DNA of 64,000 bases from Dysgonomonas sp. 521 (GCF_010501055.1 NZ_QVMO01000012.1:52818-116817); one strand, 5' to 3'. Shown: positions 16,975 through 25,786, numbered from the stretch's first letter. Numbers and translations: made by a program. The notes: generated by a model not told the origin, from the letters alone.

Positions 16975-17530
16975 TTCTCAGTAGTGGCGCCACGTTAAAG
17001 AATCCAATCGAAAAGGAATTGTTCATCGTAATTCACTCCAAATTTCTGAAGAATATCAATATATTCCGTCTTAAAATCCCGCTTCTTATGATGTTCGCGT
17101 TGGTTAAGAATATATTTCGCCACAGCATCAAGATGAGAAGCTGAGTAAGAAAAAACACCGTACCCGTCCTGCCATTGGAAATGAAAAGGTATAACCCCCT
17201 TCTCATTAATAAATTTTGAAGAATTAGATTTCACATCCCTGACCAAGTTGGATACAGAAACATTCGGATGCAAACCAACCAATATGTGAACATGGTCAGG
17301 ATTGGCATAAATAGCACACAATTTACATTTTCGGTTAGTAATAATACCACTCATATATTTTTGAAGTTCTTCACGAAAAGACTCATCAATTAAAGCTTCA
17401 CGGGATTTTACAGCAAAGACAAGTTGAAGATATATCTGGCTATATGTATTTGGCATGCCATGTTGAATAAAGATTGTTAACCAAAGGTATAAAATATCTA
17501 TAATATGGCACCACTACGTGGCGCTGTTTT
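16975..17530 (-). mobile_element. IS200/IS605-like single-transposase element
   Basis: The transposase gene is bordered by short palindromes: TAGTGGCGCCACG at about 16983-16995 on one side and CACCACTACGTGGCGC at about 17508-17523 on the other. Subterminal hairpins of this kind are the recognition sites of Y1 transposases. The exact ends cannot be fixed because these elements make no target duplication. Confidence 0.55.
16995..17456 (-). CDS. IS200/REP-associated (Y1) transposase
   Basis: 153-residue HUH single-strand transposase. The metal motif is H55-V-H57 in PDHVHILVGLHP, and the nucleophile is Y115 in AKYILNQREHH. Both, with the N-terminal MPNTYSQIYLQLVFAVK, match the Y1 family that includes IS200 TnpA and REP-associated transposases (RAYTs). 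The full length and intact catalytic residues suggest it is functional. No TnpB or other passenger gene is adjacent. It is a candidate enzyme for moving some of the many hairpin repeats in this window, though only its own flanking hairpins are clearly related to it. Confidence 0.93.
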   Translation of the reverse strand: MPNTYSQIYLQLVFAVKSREALIDESFREELQKYMSGIITNRKCKLCAIYANPDHVHILVGLHPNVSVSNLVRDVKSNSSKFINEKGVIPFHFQWQDGYGVFSYSASHLDAVAKYILNQREHHKKRDFKTEYIDILQKFGVNYDEQFLFDWIL

Positions 17531-17561
17531 AATTCTCATTCTTTTTCCTGTGCTTCCGCAC

Positions 17562-17852
17562 AGGGCTATAAACAGGTAACTGCTACGCAGTACTTGATAC
17601 AAATATACTCTAACACCAACAGGTTTATTTTCAAACAAATACAACATACCATTACATGTCTCTTTATGAATAAATCTTATAGCACAACATTTTAAGCTAT
17701 CAGCTTATAATAAAACCGCTAAGCGGTTCCCTGTTCATAGCCCTGTGCGGAAGCACGGGGTATAAGATCAATAGTGAAAAGTCAGTGCCACGTAGTGGTA
17801 CTATGTTAATGAATCCAATCGAAAACATTTAATTAATTACGCCAGTTCACTC
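17562..17852. repeat. 291-bp tandem duplication, unit 1
   Basis: Repeated almost identically at 17853-18143 with only a few base changes. The unit contains CTGCTACGCAGTACTTG, ACCGCTAAGCGGTTCC, a CCTGTGCGGAAGCACGGG hairpin and GTTAATGAATCCAATCGAAA, a fragment equal to the 3' end of an IS200-like transposase gene (minus-strand FDWIH-stop). It ends with 12-13 bases copied from the 3' end of the ABC-F gene. Confidence 0.9.
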
Positions 17853-18143
17853 AGGGCTATAAACAGGTAACTGCTACGCAGTACTTGATACAAACATACT
17901 CTAACACCAACAGGTTTATTTTCAACCAAATACAACATACCATTACATGTCTCTTTATGAATAAATCTTATAGCACAACATTTTAAGCTATCAGCTTGTA
18001 ATAAAACCGCTAAGCGGTTCCCTGTTCATAGCCCTGTGCGGAAGCACGGGGTATAAGATCAATAGTGAAAAGTCAGTGCCACGTAGTGGTACTATGTTAA
18101 TGAATCCAATCGAAAACATTTAATTAATTAAGCCAGTTCACTC
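17853..18143. repeat. 291-bp tandem duplication, unit 2
   Basis: Second copy, joined to unit 1 without a spacer. Its right end carries the true 3' end of the ABC-F gene, including the stop codon (18128-18130). Unit 1 differs there by one base next to the stop (ATTACGCC versus ATTAAGCC). Confidence 0.9.
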
Positions 18144-20005
18144 AATTCCAGCCAGCGCATGGTCTTTTCTTCTATCTCGTCTATCAGTTCGCTTATACGG
18201 TTCGATTTCGCCATCAGTTCATCAGCCGAAAGCGTTCCGCTGGAAAGCTCATTTTCAATAGTTGATTTTTCTTCTTCAAGCTTCGGTATCAGGGCATCCA
18301 GTTCCTCAAATTCGCGTCTTTCCTTAAACGATAGTTTTTTCTTTTCTTCATTCTTCGGCTGAGATCGCTGTACTTTTTCCTCTTTCGGTTTGGCTGCTTG
18401 CTGTTGCTCCTTTTCCAGCTCCTCCTGTATCTCTTTCCACTCGCGGTATTGTGTGTAATTGCCGGGAAAATCCTTAATCTTCGCATTCCCCTGAAAAGCA
18501 AGCAGATGGCCTACCACCTTGTCCATAAAGTAACGGTCGTGCGATACAACAATTACACAGCCCTTGAACTGTTGCAGGTATTCTTCCAGTATATTCAGCG
18601 TTACTATATCAAGGTCGTTTGTAGGCTCGTCCAGTACAAGGAAGTTAGGGTTGGTAATCAGTACCGTACACAGGTAAAGACGGCGTTTCTCTCCTCCCGA
18701 CAGTTTATAAACAAAGTTATGCTGCTTCTCCGGCGGGAACAGAAAGTGTTGCAGAAACTGAGAGGCTGTGAGGCGGCTGCCATTGCCCAAGTCGATAACT
18801 TCGGCAATATTCTGTACCACATCGATAACTTTCATCTGCTCATCGAATTTCAGCCCGTCCTGGCTGTAATAGCCGAATTTTACGGTCTCGCCAATGTCGA
18901 AGCCTCCCCTATCAGGAGCCACTTCTCCCATCAGCATTTTTATGAAAGTAGATTTACCAGTACCGTTATTACCCACAACTCCCAGTTTTTCGTAGCGGGC
19001 AAAAACATAGTTGAAGTCTTCAAGTATCTTAATGTCGCCAAATGCCTTATATACATGTTGAGCCTCAAAAATTTTGTTGCCGATATAAGCGCCTTTCATC
19101 TGCAACTGCACATTACCCGCATCGCGTACCTGCTGTGCTTTCTTCTCCAAATCATAGAATGCATCGATACGTGATTTTGCTTTCGTGCCGCGTGCCTGTG
19201 GCTGGCGGCGCATCCATTCCAGTTCTTTGCGCAGGAGGTTGTTTGCGCGGTCTATCTCAGCATTCTGGGCAGAAACACGCTCGTCACGTTTTTCCAGATA
19301 GTAAGAGTAATTGCCTTTATATTGAAACAGTTGCTGCTGGTCTATTTCGATAATCTCGTTACACACACGGTCGAGGAAATAACGGTCGTGCGTCACCATC
19401 AGCAGGCTAAGGCGCGAACGTTGCAAATGCTCTTCGAGCCATTCCACCATATCAAGGTCGAGGTGGTTGGTAGGCTCGTCCAGAATAATCAGGTCGGGTT
19501 CGGTAATCAGTACATTAGCCAGAGCTACGCGTTTGAGTTGGCCTCCCGACAGTTCGGATATCTTCTGGTCAAAATCGGTGATCTTCAACTGCGCCAGAAT
19601 CTGTTTTGCCCGGTGTTCGTAGTCCCATGCCTGCAATACATCCATCTTCTGCAATATAGCGTCAAGGTTGGAATGGTCTTTCGAATTGATTACCTGTTCG
19701 TACTCGGCAATCAAATCCGTAACTTCATTTCCCGATTGGAAACAGGCTTCGAGCACACTCAGCCCGCCCGGATATACAGGGTCTTGTTCGAGATAGGCTA
19801 CGCGCAGGTCGCGGCGGAATACCACCGAACCGCTGTCGTAAGGCTCTTTTCCTGTAAGGATATTTAATAATGTTGTTTTACCCGAACCGTTTTTAGCTAT
19901 CAGCCCGATACGTTCGCCTTCGGCAATACCGAAAGAAATGTCACGAAACAGTACCAGATCGCCAAAACTCTTTGTTAGTCCTTCTACTTGCAGGAAAGAT
20001 GCCAT
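18128..20005 (-). CDS. ABC-F family ATPase (Uup type)
   Basis: Soluble protein with two ATP-binding cassettes and no membrane domain, 625 residues; ABC-F proteins act on the ribosome or on DNA structures rather than in transport. First cassette: Walker A GLIAKNGSGKT (34-44), signature LSGGQLKRVAL, Walker B ILDEPTNHLD. Second: GNNGTGKST, LSGGEKRRLYL, VLDEPTNDLD. A charged linker and a C-terminal coiled coil (about 540-625, with PKNEEKKKLSFKERREFEEL and LISELIDEIEEK) identify the Uup-like branch. The gene end is part of the 291-bp duplicated unit but the reading frame is intact. Confidence 0.93.
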   Translation of the reverse strand: MASFLQVEGLTKSFGDLVLFRDISFGIAEGERIGLIAKNGSGKTTLLNILTGKEPYDSGSVVFRRDLRVAYLEQDPVYPGGLSVLEACFQSGNEVTDLIAEYEQVINSKDHSNLDAILQKMDVLQAWDYEHRAKQILAQLKITDFDQKISELSGGQLKRVALANVLITEPDLIILDEPTNHLDLDMVEWLEEHLQRSRLSLLMVTHDRYFLDRVCNEIIEIDQQQLFQYKGNYSYYLEKRDERVSAQNAEIDRANNLLRKELEWMRRQPQARGTKAKSRIDAFYDLEKKAQQVRDAGNVQLQMKGAYIGNKIFEAQHVYKAFGDIKILEDFNYVFARYEKLGVVGNNGTGKSTFIKMLMGEVAPDRGGFDIGETVKFGYYSQDGLKFDEQMKVIDVVQNIAEVIDLGNGSRLTASQFLQHFLFPPEKQHNFVYKLSGGEKRRLYLCTVLITNPNFLVLDEPTNDLDIVTLNILEEYLQQFKGCVIVVSHDRYFMDKVVGHLLAFQGNAKIKDFPGNYTQYREWKEIQEELEKEQQQAAKPKEEKVQRSQPKNEEKKKLSFKERREFEELDALIPKLEEEKSTIENELSSGTLSADELMAKSNRISELIDEIEEKTMRWLELSELA

Positions 20006-20023
20006 ATATTCAATTAATAGTTA

Positions 20024-20237
20024 AGAAACTGTTTAAATTTTATACGAATATTTTATTATACCTTTTTCTTCGTTCATTTTTAGTCTGTTTTCGGCTGTTT
20101 TTTCCTTTCTCTCAACTCAAATAGCCCGCTATTATCGTTTCGAGGAAGAACCAACGGTCACAGGAGCGAAGCGTATGTAAAAAAGCATCTCTAAAACAGC
20201 TCTAAAAATTTGAACGAATAAAATTTAAAGAGTTTCT
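20024..20237. repeat. A-type palindromic element, copy A3
   Basis: 214 bp, ends AGAAACTGTTTAAATTTTAT and ATAAAATTTAAAGAGTTTCT. The body is as in the other A copies plus a TAGCCCGCTATTATCGTTTCG insert. The right end provides the stop codon (CTA 20236-20238, minus) of the SUKH-like gene, and the element fills the gap to the ABC-F gene. Confidence 0.88.
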
Positions 20238-20727
20238 AAGTTGTTAGTAAAAATTTATTCAGAAAAGAAGACAGGTTTTCGGCAATCAATACCGGCGTTT
20301 CATATTCCGGCTCGCTCCCCTGATAAATCTTGCCATAGTTCTCATTATTCACGCAAATAGCGATATAGGAATAGTAATCGTTTACCGACATATAAAACGG
20401 TATGAAGATTTCCCAGAATTGCTGTATTTCCGCTTTCATATCTTCATCGGCGTACATCAGGCTATCCATCTCGAATGTATTCCACACAAAAGCGTCATCC
20501 ACTTTTCCGTACTCCTGCTGGTAATCTTTATATGATAAGAACCACTGGGTTTCGTCAGGTGAAGCTGTTTCTGAGAAAGAACAGATAAAGTCGATAAACT
20601 CCTGCGGCGTTTTCGCCAGCCTTTTTTCGGCCAGTGCGGGAAGTATTATTTTCGACCTGTCTACAGGCGTAAAGTCCACAGACCATTTCAAATCGGTCAA
20701 TCTGTTTAAAAATATGTTTGCTTCCAT
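20236..20727 (-). CDS. SUKH (SMI1/KNR4)-like protein
   Basis: 163 residues, no signal peptide, acidic. The pattern of alternating strands FVWNTFEMDSL and YYSYIAICVNN, followed by GKIYQGSEPEYETPVLIAEN and a final helix LSSFLNKFL, is typical of the SUKH superfamily, whose bacterial members are often immunity proteins against contact-dependent or polymorphic toxins. No toxin gene is adjacent, so it may be an orphan immunity gene or serve another role. The stop codon falls in the A3 repeat end. It is 45 bp downstream of a secreted unknown, in the same direction. Confidence 0.55.
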   Translation of the reverse strand: MEANIFLNRLTDLKWSVDFTPVDRSKIILPALAEKRLAKTPQEFIDFICSFSETASPDETQWFLSYKDYQQEYGKVDDAFVWNTFEMDSLMYADEDMKAEIQQFWEIFIPFYMSVNDYYSYIAICVNNENYGKIYQGSEPEYETPVLIAENLSSFLNKFLLTT

Positions 20728-20772
20728 GATTTTTACCTTTTTTTATTCCCGGTATTTTTCCGTTATTAAAGA

Positions 20773-21648
20773 TTATTCAATCCATGTTAACCTTGATGAC
20801 AAAACAGTCCAGTTTCCATTTTCTTTTTTCAAATATGCCTCGCCTCCCTGATAAACCAACCTGAAGTAAACTTTTGCATACTCCATATCTTTATCAAAAA
20901 CGACAGAATAAGCCTGCGGATATGATAGCAATTGCCAATAGCCACCCCAATGACCATCCCATATTTTGACCTCGTCTTCGAGGAAAGCCTTTCGCTTTTC
21001 TACTTCCCGCCTGCCCCTGTTTGGGCTAAAATAAAGTTTTCCCTTAACCTTCCAATAGCTATTTCCTAAGAAATTGTTCAGAGCAACATTGTACTTTGGC
21101 ACCAAATAAGTTATTCTTTTCGACTGACTATTTACATTAGGTCTGAAATCCATTATGGAATCTGTCAAAACCTCCTTATACCCCAGCATGTCATTTATAG
21201 AGCCAGATGCCTCAAGATACAAATTTATCCTCCTTCTATCTATAACTTTTTCAGATGTCGCGCTTTTTTTAATAAAACAGGTTACTATACTATCTGTTTC
21301 CTCTTCTGTATAATACACTTTATCAACAAAATAGATTTTTACAGAGTTTTGGACTATCAAGGTTTTTACATTCTGATAAATGCTGTCTCCCCATTCGGAA
21401 TTGCCCACCGAAATAAGATCCAATGGCTTGTAAAAAGCTGAAAATACCTTATACGTATTCTGTATAGTATCGCTCAGGCTAAGAAGTTCGTCCTTACCAA
21501 TAGGTTTTATCTCTTCTTGCCAATTCCTGAAAAAGTCATTGAGCATGATTTTTGACTTTTTCTTATATGCTGTCTCCAAAATATCCTGCGCCTGAGCATA
21601 ATCCAAAATACAGAAAAACAACAACAATATAATCAGTATTTTTTTCAT
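20773..21648 (-). CDS. Secreted protein of unknown function
   Basis: 291 residues with a signal peptide (MKKILIILLLFFCILDYAQA, cleavage likely before QDIL). The mature part is mixed alpha/beta. It contains many aromatic residues (WDGHWGGYWQLLSYPQAYS) and ends in a domain VYFRLVYQGGEAYLKKENG-NWTVLSSRLTW that resembles a small NTF2-like or lipocalin-like beta sheet, but no family is recognised. It precedes the SUKH-like gene by 45 bp and may be co-transcribed. Confidence 0.6.
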   Translation of the reverse strand: MKKILIILLLFFCILDYAQAQDILETAYKKKSKIMLNDFFRNWQEEIKPIGKDELLSLSDTIQNTYKVFSAFYKPLDLISVGNSEWGDSIYQNVKTLIVQNSVKIYFVDKVYYTEEETDSIVTCFIKKSATSEKVIDRRRINLYLEASGSINDMLGYKEVLTDSIMDFRPNVNSQSKRITYLVPKYNVALNNFLGNSYWKVKGKLYFSPNRGRREVEKRKAFLEDEVKIWDGHWGGYWQLLSYPQAYSVVFDKDMEYAKVYFRLVYQGGEAYLKKENGNWTVLSSRLTWIE

Positions 21649-21769
21649 TATCCGAATATTAAACTCTAATTCCTACAAAGGTAATTAAAAAGAAAGACAC
21701 AGGCATTTGTTGCAGGGCATCAAAATCGGATAAGTTTTTTTATAGATTCTATATCCGGAGCTATTGAGT

Positions 21770-22070
21770 GTTGTTTTGTAGGAGCAGGGTTTGCCTGCCT
21801 GTATATGAATAATGCGAATCAAGGGTTAAATGTGCTGTTTTTTGTCCCTTTAGGGACTGAATGTTGGTAGAAAGAAGCTTTAACCGGTTAATTGCGTGCC
21901 GTCAGGTACGCAATATCTACAGAACAATTCACATTTTGTACCTGACGGCACAAAAAACGAATTTCATTCATGTTTCTACCAATATGATGTACCTAACGGC
22001 ACATTTAACCCTTGATTCGCATGAATAATATCTATATCGGGCGGGCAAACCCTGCCCCTACATGAGCCTG
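21770..22070. repeat. GTAGGGGC-type hairpin split by an inserted 211-bp element
   Basis: The left arm (about 21778-21800, TGTAGGAGCAGGGTTTGCCT) and the right arm (about 22038-22063, GGGCAAACCCTGCCCCTACA) are inverted copies of each other. The palindromic element at 21812-22022 sits between them, where the hairpin loop would be. Confidence 0.7.
21812..22022. mobile_element. 211-bp terminal-inverted-repeat element, copy 1
   Basis: Ends ATGCGAATCAAGGGTTAAAT and the exact complement at 22003-22022. The interior has TTTTGTCCCTTTAGGGACTG and an inverted pair CGTGCCGTCAGGTACG / GTACCTGACGGCAC. The copy at 63631-63842 is nearly identical. A GAATA directly precedes and follows it, which may be a target duplication. 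No coding capacity, so a non-autonomous, MITE-like element is the best description. Confidence 0.85.
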
Positions 22071-22156
22071 AAGACAACTTTATGAATTTTGATGCCTTTG
22101 CCCTGTATTTTCTCTTTTATTTTGAGAAAAAAATTATCTTTATGCCCGAAATACTA

Positions 22157-22351
22157 AGTAACTGTTAGGAAATTTCACGAATTCTTTTTCATAAGAGAAA
22201 GGTTAAGAGTTCTTCGTTCATTTTTAGCTTGTTTTCGGCTAATTTTCTCTTTCACTCAGCTCAAGTAGCCCGCTACTATCGCTTCGTGGAAATAAAAATT
22301 ATCTCAAAAACAATTCTAAAAATCAGAACGAGAAATTTCCTAACGGTTACT
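22157..22351. repeat. A-type palindromic element, copy A4 (diverged ends)
   Basis: 195 bp. The ends are AGTAACTGTTAGGAAATTTC and GAAATTTCCTAACGGTTACT, a variant of the A ends, while the inside keeps TTCGTTCATTTTTAGCTTG and TAGCCCGCTACTATCGCTTCG. It abuts copy B1 after a single base. Confidence 0.8.
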
Positions 22352-22352
22352 A

Positions 22353-22547
22353 AGAGCCTGTTTAAATTTTAGCGAAAATTTTTATTACAGGTTCTGGTCA
22401 ATAGTTCTTAGCAATTTTTTAGGCTCTTTTTAGCGTACTGTACGCTTTTTACTCTTGGTTTAGCCCGCTAAACCAGCTAGCAAAAATGATAAAATACATC
22501 TAAAAACAGCTATAAAAAAGATTTGCTATAAAATTTAAACAGACTCT
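22353..22547. repeat. B-type palindromic element, copy B1
   Basis: 195 bp with ends AGAGCCTGTTTAAATTTTA and TAAAATTTAAACAGACTCT. The core TTTAGCCCGCTAAACC and the arms TTAGCAATTTTTTAGGCTC and AGCAAAAATGATAAAATAC mark the B family. It lies 17 bp upstream of the membrane-protein gene. Confidence 0.85.
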
Positions 22548-22564
22548 AAACAAAACACTATCTC

Positions 22565-23464
22565 ATGGACATGAACTTTTCAATTACAGACGTTTTCAAA
22601 TACTGGGACACACTTACACAATACATCAACCCTGCTACAGTCATCATAGGGGCTGTGCTGGGCGGAGTTCTTGGTTTTATAATATTCCTTGTCGCCGAAA
22701 TCCTTTTGCGGAAGAAAATACTGATACGCCGCCGGCACTGGAGCCTCAAATACCTTTCTTACCTGTATATGGCATTTTTTCCCTTGTTCGCCGGGTTTTG
22801 CTTTACCCAGTGGTTTGCCATGCACACCTGCGAACGCGAACTGGTAAAAAATATCCCTACTTATCTGGGGGATGCCAACTCGCTGTTCAATGTATACCTG
22901 AAAGATGAAGTAGTGAAAATTCTGGATGAGAAACACCTGCAACTTACAGGTCACGAGGCGATCGACAAGGCGGCCTCACTGGCCGGCAACACCGTAAGCG
23001 AGCAACTGAAAAGCAATATATCCACCACCGACACCACCCTGACGGCAAAAGCCTCTTCTTTCCTGCTCAGCAAGGTTGCCGAAACGGAATTTATAAAAAA
23101 TAAGGCTGTGCAATATGTGGAAGAAAAGATGGGCTCGGCCGTAATGATGGATAAGAATATGACCAATGAGGTGCTGAACGTAAAGATAGAAAATATTCTG
23201 GATGACGGGGTGCTGAATACGATTATAGAAAAACATATCAGAAACCTTTTCGGAGGATTTAAGATGAATGCCCTCCTCATATTCCTTATCGGGATGGCAA
23301 TACCTATAGCCGAAATCGTACTGGCCCATTATCTGGAAAAGAAACACCTGAAGGCTGAGCCGGCTGCTACGGCTTCAACTGTACCCCCTGCGCCTCCTGC
23401 AATGGGAAATACACCACCAGCGATGGCGAAGCCTGAGAGAAACGACAATACTCCACCCTTCTAG
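22565..23464 (+). CDS. Membrane protein of unknown function
   Basis: 299 residues. Two N-terminal membrane helices (about 20-45 and 65-85), a soluble helical middle (about 95-225) with repeated VSEQLKSN, VQYVEEKMG and VLNVKIENILDD segments, one further helix (about 232-258) and a proline/alanine-rich tail (TVPPAPPAMGNTPPAMAKP). No known family recognised. The start may be the ATG at 22565 or the one two codons later. It converges on lrgB with 16 bp between the stop codons; a B-type repeat lies just upstream and may carry or disturb its promoter. Confidence 0.65.
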   Translation: MDMNFSITDVFKYWDTLTQYINPATVIIGAVLGGVLGFIIFLVAEILLRKKILIRRRHWSLKYLSYLYMAFFPLFAGFCFTQWFAMHTCERELVKNIPTYLGDANSLFNVYLKDEVVKILDEKHLQLTGHEAIDKAASLAGNTVSEQLKSNISTTDTTLTAKASSFLLSKVAETEFIKNKAVQYVEEKMGSAVMMDKNMTNEVLNVKIENILDDGVLNTIIEKHIRNLFGGFKMNALLIFLIGMAIPIAEIVLAHYLEKKHLKAEPAATASTVPPAPPAMGNTPPAMAKPERNDNTPPF

Positions 23465-23480
23465 GTAGCTGGCCAGGCCA

Positions 23481-24185
23481 TTACAAAGCGGCAAACAGCT
23501 GGTGCACAATAGGTATCAGCAAGGCTGTCATTACCCCCATCAGGCCGATAGCCAGTCCGCTGAGGGCACCTTCTATCATACCCATTTCCATCGCTTTGGC
23601 GGTACCTACGCCGTGTGCCGAGGCTCCCATTGCCAGGCCTTTGGCTACACTGCTCCTGATGCCGAGCAGGCGCAAGATAGGCGGCCCCACAATGCTGCCG
23701 AATATACCGCAAAAGATAACGATAACAGCAGTCAGCGATACGTTCCCGCCCGATTGCGCCGCTATACTCATCGCGATAGGCGTAGTTACCGATTTAGGCT
23801 CAAGGCTGTGGATCAGTATCTCATCCGCTCCTGTAATCTTGGCCAGTATAATAACGCTGATAATGCCTACTACACTACCTATAAAAATAGATGTAAGAAT
23901 AGACACTACATTTCCTTTCAGGTATGCGATCTGCTCATACAATACATATCCCAGAGCAACTACAGACGGCCCCAACATAAAACTAACGAAGCGGCTTCCT
24001 TCCTCGAATGTCTGATAGTCAACCCCTGTTATTTTCAGGAACGCTATAATGATAGCGATGGCTATAATCAGCGGATGCAACAGTCCGAACCTTGTTTTTT
24101 TGAAAACCCATTGCCCGAAGAGGTAACTGCCAAATATGAGCAAGAGTATAAATTCGGTGGATTCAAATAATGCTTTCATTTCCAA
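23481..24185 (-). CDS. lrgB: LrgB family membrane protein
   Basis: 234 residues, about seven membrane helices; LrgB/CidB proteins work with the small holin-like LrgA/CidA in envelope or murein-hydrolase control and, in some organisms, in pyruvate or glycolate transport. Family features: the N-terminal half with FVSFMLGPSVVALGYVLYEQ and the conserved LEPKSVTTPIAMSIA followed by GGNVSLTAVIVIFCGIFGSI and GASAHGVGTAKAMEMG. lrgA is normally immediately upstream, but here the 185 bp upstream contain no gene; an LrgA homologue is about 9 kb away at 33.4 kb on the other strand. Confidence 0.93.
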   Translation of the reverse strand: MEMKALFESTEFILLLIFGSYLFGQWVFKKTRFGLLHPLIIAIAIIIAFLKITGVDYQTFEEGSRFVSFMLGPSVVALGYVLYEQIAYLKGNVVSILTSIFIGSVVGIISVIILAKITGADEILIHSLEPKSVTTPIAMSIAAQSGGNVSLTAVIVIFCGIFGSIVGPPILRLLGIRSSVAKGLAMGASAHGVGTAKAMEMGMIEGALSGLAIGLMGVMTALLIPIVHQLFAAL

Positions 24186-24280
24186 TGATTAATATGAATC
24201 AGTATTTATTTAAACTATATGTCCTTAAATCTTATGCATCATAAAGCTGAGCGCTTAAGGGTGGTGTGCATATAATAAGA

Positions 24281-24330
24281 AACACAGCCGAATATCCTAT
24301 ATAACAGGAGTAATATTACGGCTGTGTATG
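24281..24330 (-). terminator. Long hairpin terminator after the DUF4270 gene
   Basis: Outer arms AACACAGCCG and CGGCTGTGTA, with inner AATATCCT and AGGAGTAATATT pairing. On the minus strand it is followed by TTTCTTATTATATG. It ends the DUF4270 transcript before lrgB. Confidence 0.55.
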
Positions 24331-24343
24331 TTATTTATATCTT

Positions 24344-24357
24344 AGAGTCTGTTTAAG
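24344..24357. repeat. Short remnant of a B-type end
   Basis: AGAGTCTGTTTAAG equals the outer part of the B-type terminus. It lies 13 bp past the DUF4270 stop without an element body. Confidence 0.45.
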
Positions 24358-24370
24358 ACGGTACAATCTG

Positions 24371-25786
24371 TTATTCGGCACTACTATTGTAGTTGCTGAA
24401 TATAAGAGCCATTTTCATATTGTCTTTATCTGTTCTGAGAACGGCTGATGTCGGGTTCATCTGGTTATAAACATTCACATATGTGTTATATGAAGAACCG
24501 TAAGTAGATGTCGACGACTGAGTGCTGGCAGAAATAGGTATTACCATATATTTCAGATCAGGAATATTTGCTTTGTCCTCATCCTTATAATAGTCCATGT
24601 AATAATTTACCAGATTCGCTATATTATTCGAAGTAGACCCCGATACGTTTGCATAAACGAAATTATAGGTATTTGTAGCGGCAGACCGTTCCATGATGAA
24701 ACTAGTCTTCGCGTCCGCCATCTTCTTCTTCAGGAAGAAATTATTCAAAGAGTCCTTGTTTATAAACAACAGGGTCGAAGACCTGCCCAGGCTAGATTCC
24801 TCTTCTACCTCAGAATATCCTTTGATTTTAAAATTCGCGGCGTTCAGTTTATTGTTTTTCTTTCCGGTCTCCGATGCTTTCTTCATTATCTCGCCCAATG
24901 GTATGGTGATTTCTGTACATACTCCGGCCGGACTTTTCAGATAAGTACGCGTATCGCTGTTCGTAAATAAATATTCAGGATTCTTATTCTGAACATGGTT
25001 CAACTGAATAACCTCAGGGGTGAATGTCAGCCTGAACAGCCCTACACGGGTAGAGTCTGCCGTATCTGCCACATTCCTGCCTGTATATTTGAAATATATT
25101 TTCAACTGTGTGGCATTTATGCTCAACAGGCTGCCTGTTCCGAAGCTATTGGTTACATACATCCCTTTAAAGAACTTCTTCAATGTTTCCGAATTCTTAA
25201 ATGTAGCCCCTTTTGAATTTTCCCATTCGTCATAGAACTCCTGACCAACAGAATTTTTCAAGCGAAGGAAGTAACTCCTCAGTCCGCTGTCATTAGGCGC
25301 GTCGGCTATTGAAAATATCCCCTGTCCCAGAGGTTCGGTCATATCACAATATTTTTTAGGATTGGCATTCGTAAAGAAATTTGCGGTAAGAGGCGTTGTC
25401 ACCCTGTATGCCGCTATACCAAATGGAGAGATGGTGTCTCCAAGAAAACTTTCCGACAAGATCTCAATGAAAGTAGAGTCTATAGAAAAAGTCTTATCCG
25501 GAAATTTTGTATTTTCAGGGCAATATAGCTCGGCAAGGTAATCCGACTTCACACTGCCAAAATAGGAATCAGTATAATTGCCCAGCAACCCCCATTGAGT
25601 TCTGGCATATACTGAATCTTCAAGAGATACGGTTCTCGCTGTTATCTGGACAGTATCTATGTATATGGAGATATCGTCTCCGCCCGGCTGTATGGAGTTC
25701 CCTACCTCGGTGAGGTCATCGTCACAAGAAATAAAGACCACCATCAGTATGGCAATTGTCAGATTCAGTAGAGCTTTAATATTCAT
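24371..25786 (-). CDS. DUF4270 family lipoprotein
   Basis: 471-residue secreted lipoprotein; lipobox at C21 (VVFISCDDDL), the acidic residues after it favouring outer-membrane or surface location. The N-terminal ISIYIDTVQITARTVSLEDS, the central AYRVTTPLTANFF and repeated beta-rich segments identify DUF4270, a Bacteroidetes family without known function that often neighbours the glycogen synthase / panC genes, as it does here. It lies 97 bp downstream of the glycogen synthase gene in the same direction. Confidence 0.88.
   Translation of the reverse strand: MNIKALLNLTIAILMVVFISCDDDLTEVGNSIQPGGDDISIYIDTVQITARTVSLEDSVYARTQWGLLGNYTDSYFGSVKSDYLAELYCPENTKFPDKTFSIDSTFIEILSESFLGDTISPFGIAAYRVTTPLTANFFTNANPKKYCDMTEPLGQGIFSIADAPNDSGLRSYFLRLKNSVGQEFYDEWENSKGATFKNSETLKKFFKGMYVTNSFGTGSLLSINATQLKIYFKYTGRNVADTADSTRVGLFRLTFTPEVIQLNHVQNKNPEYLFTNSDTRTYLKSPAGVCTEITIPLGEIMKKASETGKKNNKLNAANFKIKGYSEVEEESSLGRSSTLLFINKDSLNNFFLKKKMADAKTSFIMERSAATNTYNFVYANVSGSTSNNIANLVNYYMDYYKDEDKANIPDLKYMVIPISASTQSSTSTYGSSYNTYVNVYNQMNPTSAVLRTDKDNMKMALIFSNYNSSAE

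Noticed and set aside
17562..18143. CRISPR-like direct repetition
   Set aside because: Only two long units (291 bp) without spacers; a tandem duplication, not an array. No cas genes.
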